The notes: generated from the letters alone by a model not told the origin. DNA of 64,000 bases from Poronia punctata (GCA_022579005.1 MU401539.1:1-64000); one strand, 5' to 3'; positions 12,811 to 27,116 are shown, numbered from the stretch's first letter. Program-made: numbers and translations.

Positions 12811-15752
12811 AATAAAAAGTTATAATATTTAAAAAGTATTATTTTTAGCGCTTCTTTTTTTAATTTTTTACTTTTTTTATTAAAAAACTTTTTAACTTTT
12901 TATTTTTTAATAATAAAGTTAATTTTTTTTATACTAGTTATTTTAACTTTTTTTTAAAATTAGTTAATTTAAACTATATATTAAAACAAAAAAGTAATAA
13001 ATAAATAAAGTTTAATTAATACTTTTTTTTTATATTAAGCTATTTTTTTTTTTTTTAATATAAACTTTATATATTTAATATTTACTTTTTAAAAAAGCTT
13101 TATTTTTAGTGCAGTTTTTTAAATAAGTTATTTTTTATAGTTATAATTATAGCTTATTTTATTTTTTTAAAGTTAGTTTTTATAAAGTTTACTTAAAAGT
13201 TTTTATTTAGCTTTTTTTTTATAAAAACTAGTATTGCTTTGCTTTTTAGCTAAGTAATAGTTTTTTTTAATATTTATAAATAAGTATTTTTATTTAAAAA
13301 ATAATTAAATTTTATAAATAAAATTTAAAAAAATACAAGTTAGTAGTTTTTATAATTTAGTAATACTTTATATTTAGTAAACTATAGTTTTTTTAGTATT
13401 ATATTATATTATATATATAGTACTATTAAAAAAACATTTTTAAATATTTATTTATTTATTTAAAAAGTAGTTATTATAATTTTATATATTTTTAGTAGCT
13501 TTTTTTATTAAATTTAGTTACTATTTAATAGTTAAAGTTTATAATAGTTTTTAAATTTAAATTAGTTTTAATTTTTATTGCTAGCAGCATATTTATTATT
13601 ATATATATATTAGCTTTTATATTATTTAAAACATTATTTATTTATAAAAAAGATTTATTATTTAATAGTATATAGCTAAATATAAAAAAGTTTTTTTTTA
13701 TGCACTTATTTATTATATTTATTTTTTTATACGCGTTAATATTTAATAATACTTTTTTTAAATAAAAGTTTATTTGTTTTAAAGTTATTTTTTAAAGTTT
13801 GCTTTTTATTTTTTTCTTTTAAAAAGCATTAGCATTATAACTATAAGCTATAAAAATTGCTTAGATTTAAGCTTATTAGTTTAAGCTATTTTTTTTTAAT
13901 AAGCAATTATAAAAAGTATGTTTTTATTTTTTATAATTAAAGCATTAGCTTTTAATAATAAAGGCTTTTATTTTTTTTAGCTAACATTTTAAGTTATAAT
14001 TATAAAAAAAGTTATAAACTAAGTTTGTTTTTATTATAAAGTTATATATAGTTTTTTATAACAATATATAGTTTTATTATGTTTATTTAAATTGTTTTAA
14101 TAACGTTATTATTATAAAAGTTGTTTATATTGCTTATAAGCTTTTAAGCTAGCTTGCGTTTATTTTTTTGCTAAAAAATATAAACTACTTATATATAGTA
14201 TTAAATAAATATATTAAAGTTAATATTATTATTAAAATATTAAGCTATAGTTTTATATTATAAGTAAGTAACTAGTTTATTATAAAACTTTTTTTTTATT
14301 TAGCTTATAAGATTTTTTACTTACTAATAAGTTATATAAAATTATTTTTAAAGTTTTAATAGTTAGCTAAGCTTTTTATTTTTAACTTTTAATACTTAAC
14401 TTTAATATATTATTTTTAGTTTATATTTTTATATTTACCTTTTAAGTAATTTAAAAGCTTAGTTAGTATATTAATTACGTTAAAGTAGTTATTTTATAAG
14501 TATAGCTATAAGTTTTTAGCTACTATACTTTTAAAGTATGCTTTAATATTAGCTAGTTTAGCTTTATTGTTAATAAACTAGTTTTTATTAGCTTTAAAGC
14601 AATTATATATATATTATAGCTATATTTTAAATATAACTTTGTTTTTATTTTTTTTATTATAAAAAGTAAACATTTTTATTTTTGCAAATTTACAAAGCTA
14701 TTTTATTATAATAATTAAAGTTATAATATTTTAAAATAAAAACTAGCTATAAGCTAGCAAGTTTACTACTTATTAGTTAATATTAATAATTTAACTTTTA
14801 AAGCAATTAATTTCTTTATATATTAACGCTAGCTTTTAAGCTATATAGTTTATAATTTTATTTTAGTTTAGTACTAGTAAAGGTATACTTTTATTATAAT
14901 TACAACTTTAGTTTTTTATTAATTACTTTAAGCGTTATACTTTAGTTTTAAGCTTTATTTTTTTAAAACTTTTAAATAAGTTAAAAAGTAAGTTTAATAA
15001 ACTAAGTTAGCTATAGTTTATTTACTATTTAATAATAAGTAATATATTAAGTTAGCTTAAACTTAATAAATAATTAGTATTAAAGTTTAAATTTTAAATT
15101 CTTAAAATATTATATTAAAATAAGTGCTTATTAAGTTGTTAAATACTTTAATATTTATAGTTTTATTAAACTTAAAAATTACTTTGCGTTTATTTTTAGT
15201 AAAAGCTATAAATAAAAAATTAAGTTTATTTATTTTTTTAATATATAGCTTAGTAAAAATCTTTATAATATTTTATATTTTTTAATAAGATTTTTTAATT
15301 ATAAATATATAGCAAAAGTTTTTAAAAGTATTTTTAGCAAAATATTAATTAAAAACTTAAGCTTACTTTACTAAAATATTAAAAGTTTTTTTATTTTTAA
15401 ATCTTTTAAAGTTATAGCTTAAGATTTTAGTACTTATTTTTTAAAAAAAATAAAAAACTATAATAAATTATTTATAAGTTTTTATTTATAAGATCTTATT
15501 AATTTTTAAAATAATTTTAGCAAAGTTATTATTTAAGTATAGTGCTTTAGCTAAAGCTTATTACTTTATAGCTATATACATTTTTGTGCGCTTTTTATTT
15601 TTTTAAGCTATAATTTTAGTTAATATAAGTAGCTAAAGTATTAGTTTTAATAAACTAGTTAAGTAGTACTACTAAATTAAGTTAGTTTAATTTAAATTAA
15701 ATTAATAAGTTAAAGTAATATATTTTTTAACTTATATTAATAACTTTAAAAT

Positions 15753-15994
15753 TATTATAATTAGGTTATAAAAAAAGCAAACTTTTTAAAAGTAACTTAA
15801 TTTATTAATAAAAATCTTAAAGTAAAAAAAAAAAAAAATCCTTTAACATTTTATAAAGTATGCAAACTTATATATGCACGCTATAGTAAAGCTATAGCTA
15901 TTTATAAGTGCAGGCCTTAAAATTTATAGTTAAAGAAAATAATAGCTATAAGCTACCTAGTTAGCTATATTGCTATTTAACTAATTTATAACTA
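15753..15994 (+). repeat. Dispersed direct repeat, copy 2 (LTR-like)
   Basis: Second copy of the ~245-bp repeat at 1,048-1,294, same orientation, with most differences being transitions. If the two are the LTRs of one element it would span about 15 kb, long but possible with nested insertions. Two solo LTRs or two copies of a non-autonomous element are equally compatible. Confidence 0.7.
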
Positions 15995-17280
15995 TAATGC
16001 TAACTTATAAAAAAGCCTAAGAAAGTGCTTTTAAACTTTTAGCTTATAATATTGCTACTATTATTAATTTATTAAGCTATAAACTATATATTAATGCTAT
16101 AAAAGCTTATACTAGTAGCTATAAAATATGTAACTTTATAAGTTAAAGCTAAATTTGTTAAAAAAGCAGACTTTAAAAATATACTTTTTATAATTAATTA
16201 AATTAGTTATATTTTTAAATACTTTTATAAATAAATTAGTAATAATAATAGTGTGTTTATAAGTAAAAAAGCTATTTAATAGTATAAAGCTAATAGATTT
16301 AAGCTAATTTATATAATATTACTATAGCTATAAAAAAAATAAAAAAGTTAAAAAGGTTAATAAAAACTTAAAGCATATAATAGTTAAAAAACAGCTTGCT
16401 TATAAAAATTTAAATTTAGTTATTTTACTTTAAATTATAGTTTAAATTTATAATTAAATTTTAAAACTAAGTAGTTATAGCAGTTTTTTTTTATTATTTA
16501 AAACTTAACTACTATAAAGTTATTTTATTTATAAAGTTACTAATTATGTTTATAAACTAACTAAAAAAAAAAAATTATATACTAATAAAAGTTAGCAATA
16601 CTTTATAAAGCACTTTAAGCTAAAGCTAACTATAATAGCGTAAAAGCTTTAAAAAATATAATTTAAACTTATTTATATAAAAAAAAAAGCTTAATTTAAA
16701 TTTATATAATAAAAGATTAAGTATTGTAAATATGCTAAAAAAGCTATAAATAAAAGCTTTATTATAACAGCTTTTAAGCTATTATTAGTAATTATTTTAA
16801 TAATACTTATACTATTTAAAGCTTTAAAAGTATTATTATAAAAAATAAATATAATAGCATATATTTATTTTTAGCTTATTTAGCAAACAGGCACTTTATA
16901 TAAAGCTTATAATATAGTAATAAACAGCTTTTAAAACAAAACTGCTAATAGCTATAAAATATGCTAAAAAATAAAACGTTAATATAAAAATATTAAAAAT
17001 AATAGCTTTAAAAATGTTATAAGCAAAAAGATAGCTTTATAAAAAAAAGATATTATTTTTAAAAAAAAGTAGTATAGGTTTTAATTTACTTATATATTAA
17101 AAAAGCAAACAAATAATTAAAAAAAACCTTTATTTACTATATTAAAAAAAACCTTTTAGTACTAATATAAAAAAATGTAATAAAAATACTAAGTTACTTA
17201 AATTAGTAGTATAAGTATATAGCCTTACTTCTTTGCTTTTAAGCTAAAGGGGTATAATAGTTAATACATAGCTTTATACT

Positions 17281-17850
17281 TATAAATCTACCTTAGTTAC
17301 TATTATTATTACGGATTTAGTAAGCCGGAGCTACATGCACATAGGGCCGTGTACCTAGGACATAGGCTCTGCGTATAATTTTGGCGAGGGATTACTTACA
17401 CTGTAACTTAGCTGTTAGCAGCCGCCTGCTACTGCACTACAGCAGACGCAGCACAGGTCCTACAGCAGATCCAGCACAGCCCTTTAGAATAGCATGATAG
17501 ACACTGGCTATCTAGGCCTTAGCCGCTACAAGAAACAGTTCCAGAACAACGCCGCAAGCGCCAACATGTATGGCTATCAATACAACGCCAAAGGCATGGC
17601 CAGGATCTAGCCGAGGACCCTAAAAAGGATTGTAGCGCCTTACACTTTGCCGCCTGTATCGAACGATCTAAACGTGATAAACGGTTACGTACCTTAGCAG
17701 GGCTTGCTAGTGGCTAACAAGCCTTGCGTAAAGGTTATAGTGCAGCAAGCCTACCTAGGTTTATAAAGGTAATATAGGTTATAAGCCTTGTATAAGGCCA
17801 ATAAGCTTTGCAAATTAAATAAGCCTTGTAAGTTTTTTAAAAAAGTGCGT
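17281..17850. other. Lightly mutated island within the RIP block
   Basis: About 570 bp of near-normal base composition surrounded by AT-rich sequence on both sides. It includes CAGCAG/GCAGCAC-type trinucleotides, a short open frame (listed separately), an imperfect hairpin around 17,700-17,724 (GGCTTGCTAG, TGG, CTAACAAGCC) and several AAGCCTTG copies. Its 3' part (17,800-17,832) matches 27,117-27,149 at the right edge of the RIP block. It may be a later insertion, or a segment RIP did not reach. Confidence 0.6.
17523..17714 (+). pseudogene. Open 64-codon remnant of unknown protein
   Basis: A 64-codon stretch lies between two in-frame stops (TAG just before it, TAA at 17,715). It has no ATG at the start and is rich in Arg, Gln, Lys, Ala and Leu, including QRRKRQH and IERSKRDKRLR. 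Upstream the same frame is interrupted three times within 60 codons. This looks like the tail of a decayed basic protein, conceivably from a transposon, but I do not recognise the family. Confidence 0.25.
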
Positions 17851-20529
17851 TATAAATTATTTACTATACCTACTATAAATTTACAATTAAAGCGCTAAAA
17901 TATTATAGTTAAATTTTTAATTAATCTGTTAAAAAATACTTTTTAACCTTTACGCTTTTATATACTTCTTACTACTACTACCCTATTTTTATTTTTACTA
18001 CTTATAATTAATTTTAGTGCTACTATTTTTATTAATTAATTAATCTATTATAATTATTTTTATTTTATTAATATACTAAAACTATTATAACTATTTAGAT
18101 TAATTAAAAATATTTATTAAATATAGTTAAAAGTTAAGTATAAAGTAAAAATAATAAATTAAAAGTAGCTAGTATACTTTAAGTGTACAATGTAAATTAA
18201 AAAAGTGCAATATATAAGCTATTTTTAAACATTAGCATTTGCTAAGTTAAGCAAAAAAGTTAATATTATTTAAAAAAAATACTTTTGCTAACTAAGACTA
18301 TATTATAGTTTTATTATTAATAGTTATACTATTGCTTTTATATACTGTTTTATAGCTAATATAAATAATAATAGCTATTATACCTCTTTTTAGTTATATT
18401 TATATAACTAGCTTAGGTATTATATAACTTATTAGCTTTTATATCTTTTAAAATTTTATATATAAAAGTAAAAAAAAATATATTTACGTTTTTTTCTAAC
18501 TTTTATTACTATAACTAGCTTAAGCATTTTATTAGCTTTTGTATTTTAAAATATATATATAAAAAAAAACATACTTTTGTTTTTTTTTAAATCCTATTAT
18601 CTTATTATTTAAAATTTCCTTATAAGTATTTAACTTGTTAATTAACCTATATATATTTAAATAAACTTAAATATATAATATAAAGCTTTTTAAGCAAAAT
18701 AGCATTAATTTTAATAATAAAGAAATTATTATAGTTATAATAGATTTTAAAAAAATTAAGTATTTTATTTTTTTTGTTTAAAATAGTAACTAGAAATAAA
18801 ATAATAAAAATGTAGTTATTATAAATAAAAATCTAGTTAACAAAGCTTATTATAAGCTTTAAAAGAATATTATAAGGTTTGTTATATTAGTATTAAATAT
18901 AATAGCTTTAAAAAAAAACAAAATAGCGCATATTTTTATAAAACGTTTAAAGTTAGCAGCATTTAAATAGTTATTAGTTATATATAAAATTTTAGTAAGC
19001 ACTTAAAGTTACTATTTGCTAGCATAATATTAGTATAAAATTATAAAAAAAAAAGCTTATTTTATAAGGTATTTTATATTAAAATTATAAAATATAAAAT
19101 ATTTAGTGCTTAAAATAGCTATTAAAACTTTAATACTATTATATAATTTATAGTTAAAATTTTATAAAGTTGTTTTATATTGTTGCTATAATATAGTACT
19201 TAATTATATGTAGCTTAAACGCTGCTAAATGCTAGCAGTTAACTTTTTATAATAAATATTTAAATTTAATAATATAACCTTTTTATTTTAATTTATAGTT
19301 AATAGCTATAGTTAATAACTTTTTAACTTATTTTTTTTTATAGTTACTATTATAACTTTTTTAGTAGCTTTATATTACTAAAATAAAAATTATTTAATTA
19401 AAGTTAATATAGCAATTTTAATTTAGTTTTTATATTTGCTATATATAAGCGCAATAAAAAGTGCGTTAAACGTTTATTACTAACGCTATAATAGTTCTAG
19501 CCTAGCTTATACTATATAAAAAATAGTATGTACTTATTAGTAAAGCTAAACTTGCTAGCATATTTTAAGTAGCTTTAAAATATATAAATTTTTAGTTGCT
19601 AATAATTTATAATATAAGCAGCATAAAAAAAAGCTTAAAACTTATTAAATATTTTATAATATTAAGTTAAAAAAAGCTAGTTATTATTAATAACATAAAA
19701 CGCTAAAGACTTAGTAGCTACTTTTATAATAACAATAATATAATAATAGTTATAGTTAGCTTTGCTAGCAATATTAAGTTTATACTTTTATTTATTATTT
19801 AAAAGCATATTTTTTTAATTTGTTTAAAGTAATACTAAATTAAAAAGTATTAAGTATTTTTTATATAAAATATTTATTTTATTAATTAGTTTTAAATTAA
19901 TATTTTAATATGTATTTTAAAGCAAAAAATAAATAGTAAGTTATATATTAACTTTTAATAGTAGCAACTTTTTAATATTAAAATAGTTAGTTTTATATAC
20001 TTTTTTTTTTATTTATTTAAAGTTAAATTAGCAAATATTAAATAATAAATTTATTATAAGCAAACTTATATTTGTTTTTTTTTAAAAGTATATTAGCATT
20101 AACTAGTAGTGTATATTTTTTTGCTATTAAAAAATAATGTACGCTTATATAAATATTAAAACAGGTTATAAACTAAATATAGTTGTTTGCTTGCTTAAGT
20201 TTAGTAACTTTAAAGTTTTAGCTTTTTATAAAAACTATAAAAGCATTTTTTATTATACTTTTTTAGCTAGTTAAAAGTAAAGTAAAAGGGCTTATTAGTT
20301 TTAGTTTAAAAATAAAGGTTAAAATAGTAAATTTAATATAAGCTTTTACTATAAACAGTTTTTAAGTATTAGCTTAGCTATATATATATAAGTTATTAAT
20401 AATAAATTAAAAAGTAAAAAAGCAAAGCTATTAATAAGTTGCTTTAGTAGCGTAAATATATTTGCTAATTTTTGCTTTTTTATAAGCTAGTACTTTTAGG
20501 CTTATTAAAATATTGTTAGACTTTGCTAA

Positions 20530-20720
20530 CTTAGCATACGCTTTATATAACGGATGGAGCATATGACCTGGATCTAAAGGTATCGGAAGTACCTTAGGTA
20601 ACCAGGTACATGGTGACCTTATCTTAGATAAGGTGAGATACGCTGCGCGTATCTTAGACTATTATGTAATATGTACCTATACTTAAAGGGTACTGGAAAT
20701 ATATAAAGCACCTTAGACCT
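20530..20720. other. Second lightly mutated island with three adjacent palindromes
   Basis: Near-normal composition again appears inside the AT block. It holds three back-to-back inverted repeats: 20,589-20,609 (outer arms GTACC/GGTAC), 20,616-20,634 (ACCTTATC-TTA-GATAAGGT, perfect 8-bp arms) and 20,636-20,654 (AGATACGC-TGC-GCGTATCT, perfect 8-bp arms). No coding frame is visible. Composition fades back to AT-rich after about 20,720. Confidence 0.6.
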
Positions 20721-23700
20721 AGTTAGATATTTTTATAGATTATAGTTAATTATATTACATTTTTAAGCGTATGGTTTTACCTTTAATGCTTTGTACCTAT
20801 TTTAATCCACTTTGTTTGCTGCAACTTATCGTTAGACTTTAATAATATAATTAATAACGCTTTATTTTAACGTACTAAGTTATTTGTAGCTTTTTATAAA
20901 AAATTAATAATAAATATATTTAGGTTTTAACTAAGTACAAAAAAAGCTAAAGATAATAATAAACTATTAAGCGTAAGCAGATAAAGAGTAACTTTTAAAA
21001 TAATAAAGCAAGGATTAAAGTTGTTTTTATTTAAAAAAAAACAGCTAAATATAAAGTTATTATATATAAGCTAACTTTTTACAATTTGCTAGTATATTAT
21101 TAATAAGCAAATTATATATTAAGTTAAATATGCCTTAGTACTTAAAATGTACTAAGTTAAAAGGTTAGGTTAAAATTAAGTTAAAAGCAAAACTAATTTA
21201 AAAAAGTGCTAGTTTATTATTGCTTAAACTTTACTAAAAAGTATAAGCTTTTGTTTTTGTTATTATAAGCTTGCTTTTTAGCTTTTAGCGCATTTTAATA
21301 GCTTAGTAGTAATAGTAGCTATAAGTTATAATATTAAAGTTTAATATATTACTAGGCTTTTTTAACTTTATAGCTTATTAACTAATATAGCAAAATTAAT
21401 AAAATTTGTATGCTTTAAAGCTATAAAACTTAAGTTTTTATTTTGCTAAAGTATATTGCTAATATAATAAAGCGTTAAAATTACTATAATAACTATTAAG
21501 TTATAGCTTAAGTTAACTTTAACGCTTTTATTTACGTTTTTAAAAAACTATAAAGCTTTAATTATGTTATTAAAGTTAAAACTATAAAGGCTTAAAGTAA
21601 TAAAGAAAATGTTTGCTAAATAGTTACGCTTTTTGCTAGTTAAAGTAGCTAGTATTGTATATAAGCTAATAAAGAATTTATAAAAATTTTAATAAATATT
21701 AAAGCTATTAATAAAAACTAAAATTAGGTATAAAATTATAGTTTTAAAATATTTGTTTTATTTTTTAAAAATAGCTTTTTTATATATGCTAAGCTTTAGC
21801 TTTATATAAATTAAATATGTATAGTATATAAGAACTAGCTTGCTTTAAATAATAGCTTAATAGATATAATAAATATACTTTTTTGTTAAAGGCGTATACT
21901 TGTATTTTAGCATGCTGCTTTGCTTTATAGCTTTTATAGTAGCAATATTAAAGCTTAGATTATTTATAGTTTTGCTTTAATAATAGTTAATATATATGCT
22001 TTTGCTTTTAAAATTTTTAATTACATTTTTTTTAAGAATATATATAATTTTTGTGTTTAAAATAAGTTTTATATTATTTTAGTTTGCTAAAATAGCTTAG
22101 TTAAAAAAAAGATAAAAAGAAATTAAACTTGCTAAGCGTTTGTTAACATAAATAAATAGTTTTTAAATTTATAAGATAATATTGCTTTTTACTTTAATAT
22201 AATAATTTATTTAATAGTTTTGTTTAAAGCTATATATACGTTTTATATAGGCTATTTTAAAATTGCTTTTATTTGTAGCCTAGCATTTATAAGCTAAATT
22301 AGCGCAAATATAAAAAACTACGTTAAATAAAAATATAGTATTAATTTTATTTTTGTTAGCGTTTAAAATATAAGTAAAAAATTTAAATATAGTATAAAAA
22401 AAAATGCTTAGCTATAAAAATAAAAAAGCTTATAAAGATTATTAACAAAATAAGCTAAACTTTAATATATATTATAGCTAATGTTAAATTAAAAAAATAT
22501 AGTAAATAAACTAACTAAGTTAATAGCGTAAAACTTAAATATTATTGTTTTGCTATTAACGTTGTGTTTTTTTAGCTTTTTAGTTGCTTTTTTTATTAAA
22601 AGCTTTTTAATATTAAGTAAAATAATAGCTTTTTTTATATTTATTAAAAAAAACTTTTTTAATATATAATTTTTAAAAGTAGCAAGCTAAAAAGGCGTAA
22701 ATAAAATATTTTTAATAATAGTATTTATATTATTGTATATTTTAAAAAAAGCAAGTATTTTTTAAAAGGTAGCATACTTAGTTTAATTTATGCTAAAAAC
22801 GTAAGCATAAAAGCTTAAAGCAAGCTAAAAATTAAACATTTTAAAGAAAATATTTTAGTAATAAAGTATAAAAGTAAAAGTGTTTTTTATTTTTTTTTAG
22901 TTTAGCTAAATAAAAATAGCTTAAAATATAAGCTATTATATAATAACTATAAAAAAATTTACATTTTTTTTAAAAGCTAATAGCTTAGTTTAAAGCTTAG
23001 CATTTTTATTAATAAAATTGTTATATTTTTAAGCACTTATAAGCTTTTATTAGTTAAACTTAGCAAGTAGCAAGTTAAATATTTTAATATTATTAACTTT
23101 TTTTTTAACTACGTTAAAGTTTAAAAGGCTTAAAAGGAATTAAAAGAATATAAAGTTATATAATTATAATTTTTTACTTTTTAAGTTATTTTTATTACTA
23201 TTTAAATTGCTTATTTGCTTTTTTATTAAGTTATTATTAGCTATATTTATATTAGCTTAGTTATTTTTAAGCTTAAGTATAAAGCTTTTATATTTATATT
23301 AGTTATTTTAGTTTTTTTAGTTTTTTTAGTTTTTTTAATTAGGTTTAGGCTTATTAAAAGGGATTTTATAACAAAAAGCCTTATTATAGCAATAAAGCTA
23401 GTTTTTATAATAAGCTTTTTATAGTATATTAAAAACATTATTAAGCTGTATAAAATTGTATAAAGTATAACTTTTTTAAAGCATAATTAAAAAATAAGTT
23501 AAAGTATAAAGTAAAATAAAAACTTATAGTAATTATAGCTAAAAACTGCTTTATAAGTGTTTTTTTTTAAAAGCATAAAGTATAAAGAAATTTTTAGTAA
23601 AAAGTGTATATAAAGTAGTTAGTTTAGTAACAAAAAGCAAAAGTACTAAGCTTAGTACAAGTTACTAACTAACTATATTATCTTACTTATATATAACTTT

Positions 23701-26700
23701 TTAAAATAAGCTTTATTTATAATTAATATTTAATTATAGCTTTTAATTAGCTTTATAGCAAACTTTAACTTTAGCGTATTTATAGCTTTAGTAAGTTTGT
23801 TTATATGCTTAACTAGCTAACTAAGTTATAAATGCTAACTTAATACTATATTTTAAGCTATATTTAAAGCTTTAAGTTATAAAGTATATATATTACGCGT
23901 TTTATTTTATTAGTAAATATTTATAACATTTTTTTTTATTTTTTTTTATATATTATTTAGTTTGTTATTAAAACATTGCTTATAAGTAGTACTTTATTAT
24001 TATATGCTTTAACTTAAAGTTTATATATTATATAAGTTATTTACTAGGTTAAGTACTTTTTATATAAGTATAAAGTTATAAATTATATTTATATTTAAAA
24101 ATTTTTATTGCTTTTTTTTAAACTTTATATACTTTTTTTACTTAGGTTTTTTTTTACTTTTTTATTTATTTTTATACTTTTTATTTATTTTTACTTTTGC
24201 TTTTTTTGCTTTTAATTTTTTATTATATAAGTTTATTTTGCTTATATAATTTTAATTAAAAAGCTAAGCTAAAAACTTTGTAAAAATGCTGCTAGGTTTA
24301 TAAAGAAAAAAAAGTTATAGTAGTTTATTATAAAGTTAAAAAAAGCTTGTTATTAGCAATTTTAAAAAACTAAGTAGTAGTAGTAGTTAGCTTAGTAAAA
24401 TTACTTAGCTTGTTAGTAATTAGCTTATTAGTAGTTAACTTATTAATATTACTTAGCTTATTAGTAGTTAACTTAGTAGGCCTACTTATTATAGTTTTAA
24501 AAACCTTTTTAAACTAATAATTATAACTTAATAAATACTAGTGCTTTTTTTAGTATTGCTAAATTTTTGTTTTTGTTTGCTAATAATATAAAAAACTTAT
24601 AGTCTAGCTATATTTAAAAACTATACTTTAAATATTTTTAGTTTTGCTTAGTTTATTAGCATATAAGGTAATAAATAAAATATTAAAGCTTATATATTAT
24701 TTTTAAAACTTGCTAGTACTTTTATACTTATAATATATTATTTTTATAAATATTTATTGTTTTTTAGTTATTTTATTTTAAAATTTAAAAAAACATTAAC
24801 TTTGCTTTATTTAAGCTTAGCTTGTTTTTTTAACTATTTAAGCGTAATTTAATATTATTAGGTTAGCAGCTAAGTAAGCTTTTAGTTTTTAAAAGCTAAC
24901 TAATACTTTATACGCTATAAATTATTATAGCTTTTAAAGCATAAAAGTTAAATTTATTTAATAAATATAAAGGCTTTTTTAAAGTAAGCACTAATTTACT
25001 AATATAACTTATATATTAAAGTTTAGTTTATTAATAATGTTTAAATACTTTTTAAAGTGCTTTAAGGCCTTTTAAAAACGCTTATTATAAAAACTTTAAA
25101 ATATTATAGCTTAATAAATAAAAGCATAAAGCTTATTAAAAAGCAATATTTTTAGCTATTTTTTAAGCTTTACTGCTTAGCTATATATATATAAAAAAAC
25201 ATAGCTATAATAAAAGTAATATTTAACTTAAAAAAGCTTACTTTTAAAGTTAAATAGTAAAGCGCTAAAAGTAAAAGCATTACTAATAAAGCTAAACTTG
25301 CTAGTATTATATTATAAGCAGCTATAGTTAAACAATTTAATAAAACTACTAAATTTTAGTTAATATTTAAGCTAAATATAAAATGCTATTAAAACTAATT
25401 TGTTTTTTATAGTAAATTTTTTATTTTTAATATAATATTTAAAATATTTAAAAAATATATTTTTACTGCTAATAATATTAATAAGCTTTAATAGTTTTGC
25501 TTTAATTAGCATAATAACTAATAGTTTAAGTTTTTTTTTATATAAAGTTTGCATTTATAGTGCTAAAAATTTGCTAAGTTTAATTTAAACATTTTTAAGC
25601 TAGCTGCTATTATTTATAATAGCAACTTTAACTTTATAAAAAAAATTAAAGCTTAGCAAAAGTATTAAAAAGTTATAAAGCTTTAATTATTAAAGCTTAT
25701 ATTTAACTTTATTTAAAAGCTATTTGCTAAGCTTATAAACTATAAGCAAACGTTTAAAAATAAAAATAGCTTAGTAGCATATTTTATTTAGCTTATATTT
25801 TTTATTTTAATACTGCTTATATTTTATTATATTAAAAGTACTATTTTTATTATATTTTATATTAATTATAATGCTAACAAGTAAAACAAGCAAACGCTTA
25901 AATAAAAACTTTAAATAAAATATTATTAATATATATTAAAGCTTAGCTTTTAAGCAATAATTTGCTAACGTTAATAAAAACATATTTATTTAGCTTAAAG
26001 TAGCTTTTAAGCGTTATAAAATAAGCAAAACTAATGCTACTTTTAATAAATATATTTAAGTTAATAAAACTTTTTCTTTTTTGCTTTTTAGTTATAAATT
26101 TAAACTTTACTACTTTTTGCTTAATAATTTTATAGCTAATTTATTTTTAGCAATATTAATAAAAAAATAATAGTAATAGCTATAGCTATAGTAATAAAAA
26201 TAAAAATAAAAATAAAAACAAAGTAAGGCCTTTAGCACTTTTACTTATATTACTTTGCTTTATAAAATAAAAAGCAGCACTAAAAGCACTTTTACTAACT
26301 TACGTTGTTACTTATAAAAAAATTATTATAAAAAAGTTTTTACTAAAAATAAAAAAAATATTAAGTATAAGTTTAGTATAAGTAAAAAAAAAAATAGTAT
26401 TATTATTTATTATTATATACTATTTTTAAGTTATAACCTTTTTAGCTTTTTGCTTAAGCTACTATAATACTAAGTCTTAAACTTTAATACTAATTTAAGT
26501 ACTAGTTTTTTTTTATATAATAATAGTAGCTTATTTTTTAGTTTAAATAATATAAGCAATACTTTTAACACTTATATAAAAATAGTTAGTAAGTTTTACT
26601 ATAGCAATAAATATATATTTTTATTAAAATGTTAATAAAGCGTTTAGTACTTTTTATAAAGTATTAGTATAAATTTACAATTGCTTTTTTTATATTTAGT

Positions 26701-27116
26701 TAATTTTAAAAGTATTTTTTATTTTATTTATAAAAATAAACATATACTATAATATAAAATATATGTTTTAAAAGGTTTTATTTTTTTTAGTTATAAAAAA
26801 AAAAATATAATCTACTTATAAAACATGCTAGTTTAATAATATATAAAATATATTATATTTACTAGCCCGGTAATAAGCTAGTTAGTTTTTAATAAGTTTT
26901 AGCTAGTTTTTTATTTATAATATAAATATAAAAACACATTAATCCGTTTTATTTGCATAAATATCTATAATTTATAGTTAGTATATTATATAATATTATT
27001 TAGCAAATAAAGGTATAGTACATGTTTAGTAAGTAATGCACTATTAATTTACTAATGTAAAATAAAAGTACCTTCTACTAAAATTTGTATAGAGAATATA
27101 TTTTAAAAATCTACCT

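Larger units (their letters stand above)
1..27116. other. RIP-degraded AT-rich block
   Basis: This stretch is almost entirely A and T, with TpA everywhere and stop codons in every frame at short intervals. CC/GG pairs are rare, and most surviving C or G bases sit in GpC, for example AGCT, GCA and TGC. The few ATG-to-stop frames (60-88 codons) have Ile/Leu/Lys/Tyr/Phe/Asn composition expected of random AT sequence, so none is called. Such blocks are known products of repeat-induced point mutation of transposon arrays in Pezizomycotina. Remnant repeats listed separately support a nested-transposon origin. The change to ordinary base composition is abrupt at about 27.12-27.19 kb. Two less mutated islands lie inside. 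Confidence 0.9.

Noticed and set aside
23247..25554. Open frames at 23,247-23,438 (-) and 25,372-25,554 (-)
   Set aside because: Same compositional explanation; the first includes a simple TKKTKKTK run from a short repeat.
1..27116. CRISPR array or prophage-like structure
   Set aside because: Repeats present are transposon-like or microsatellites, without regular spacers; the genome is fungal.
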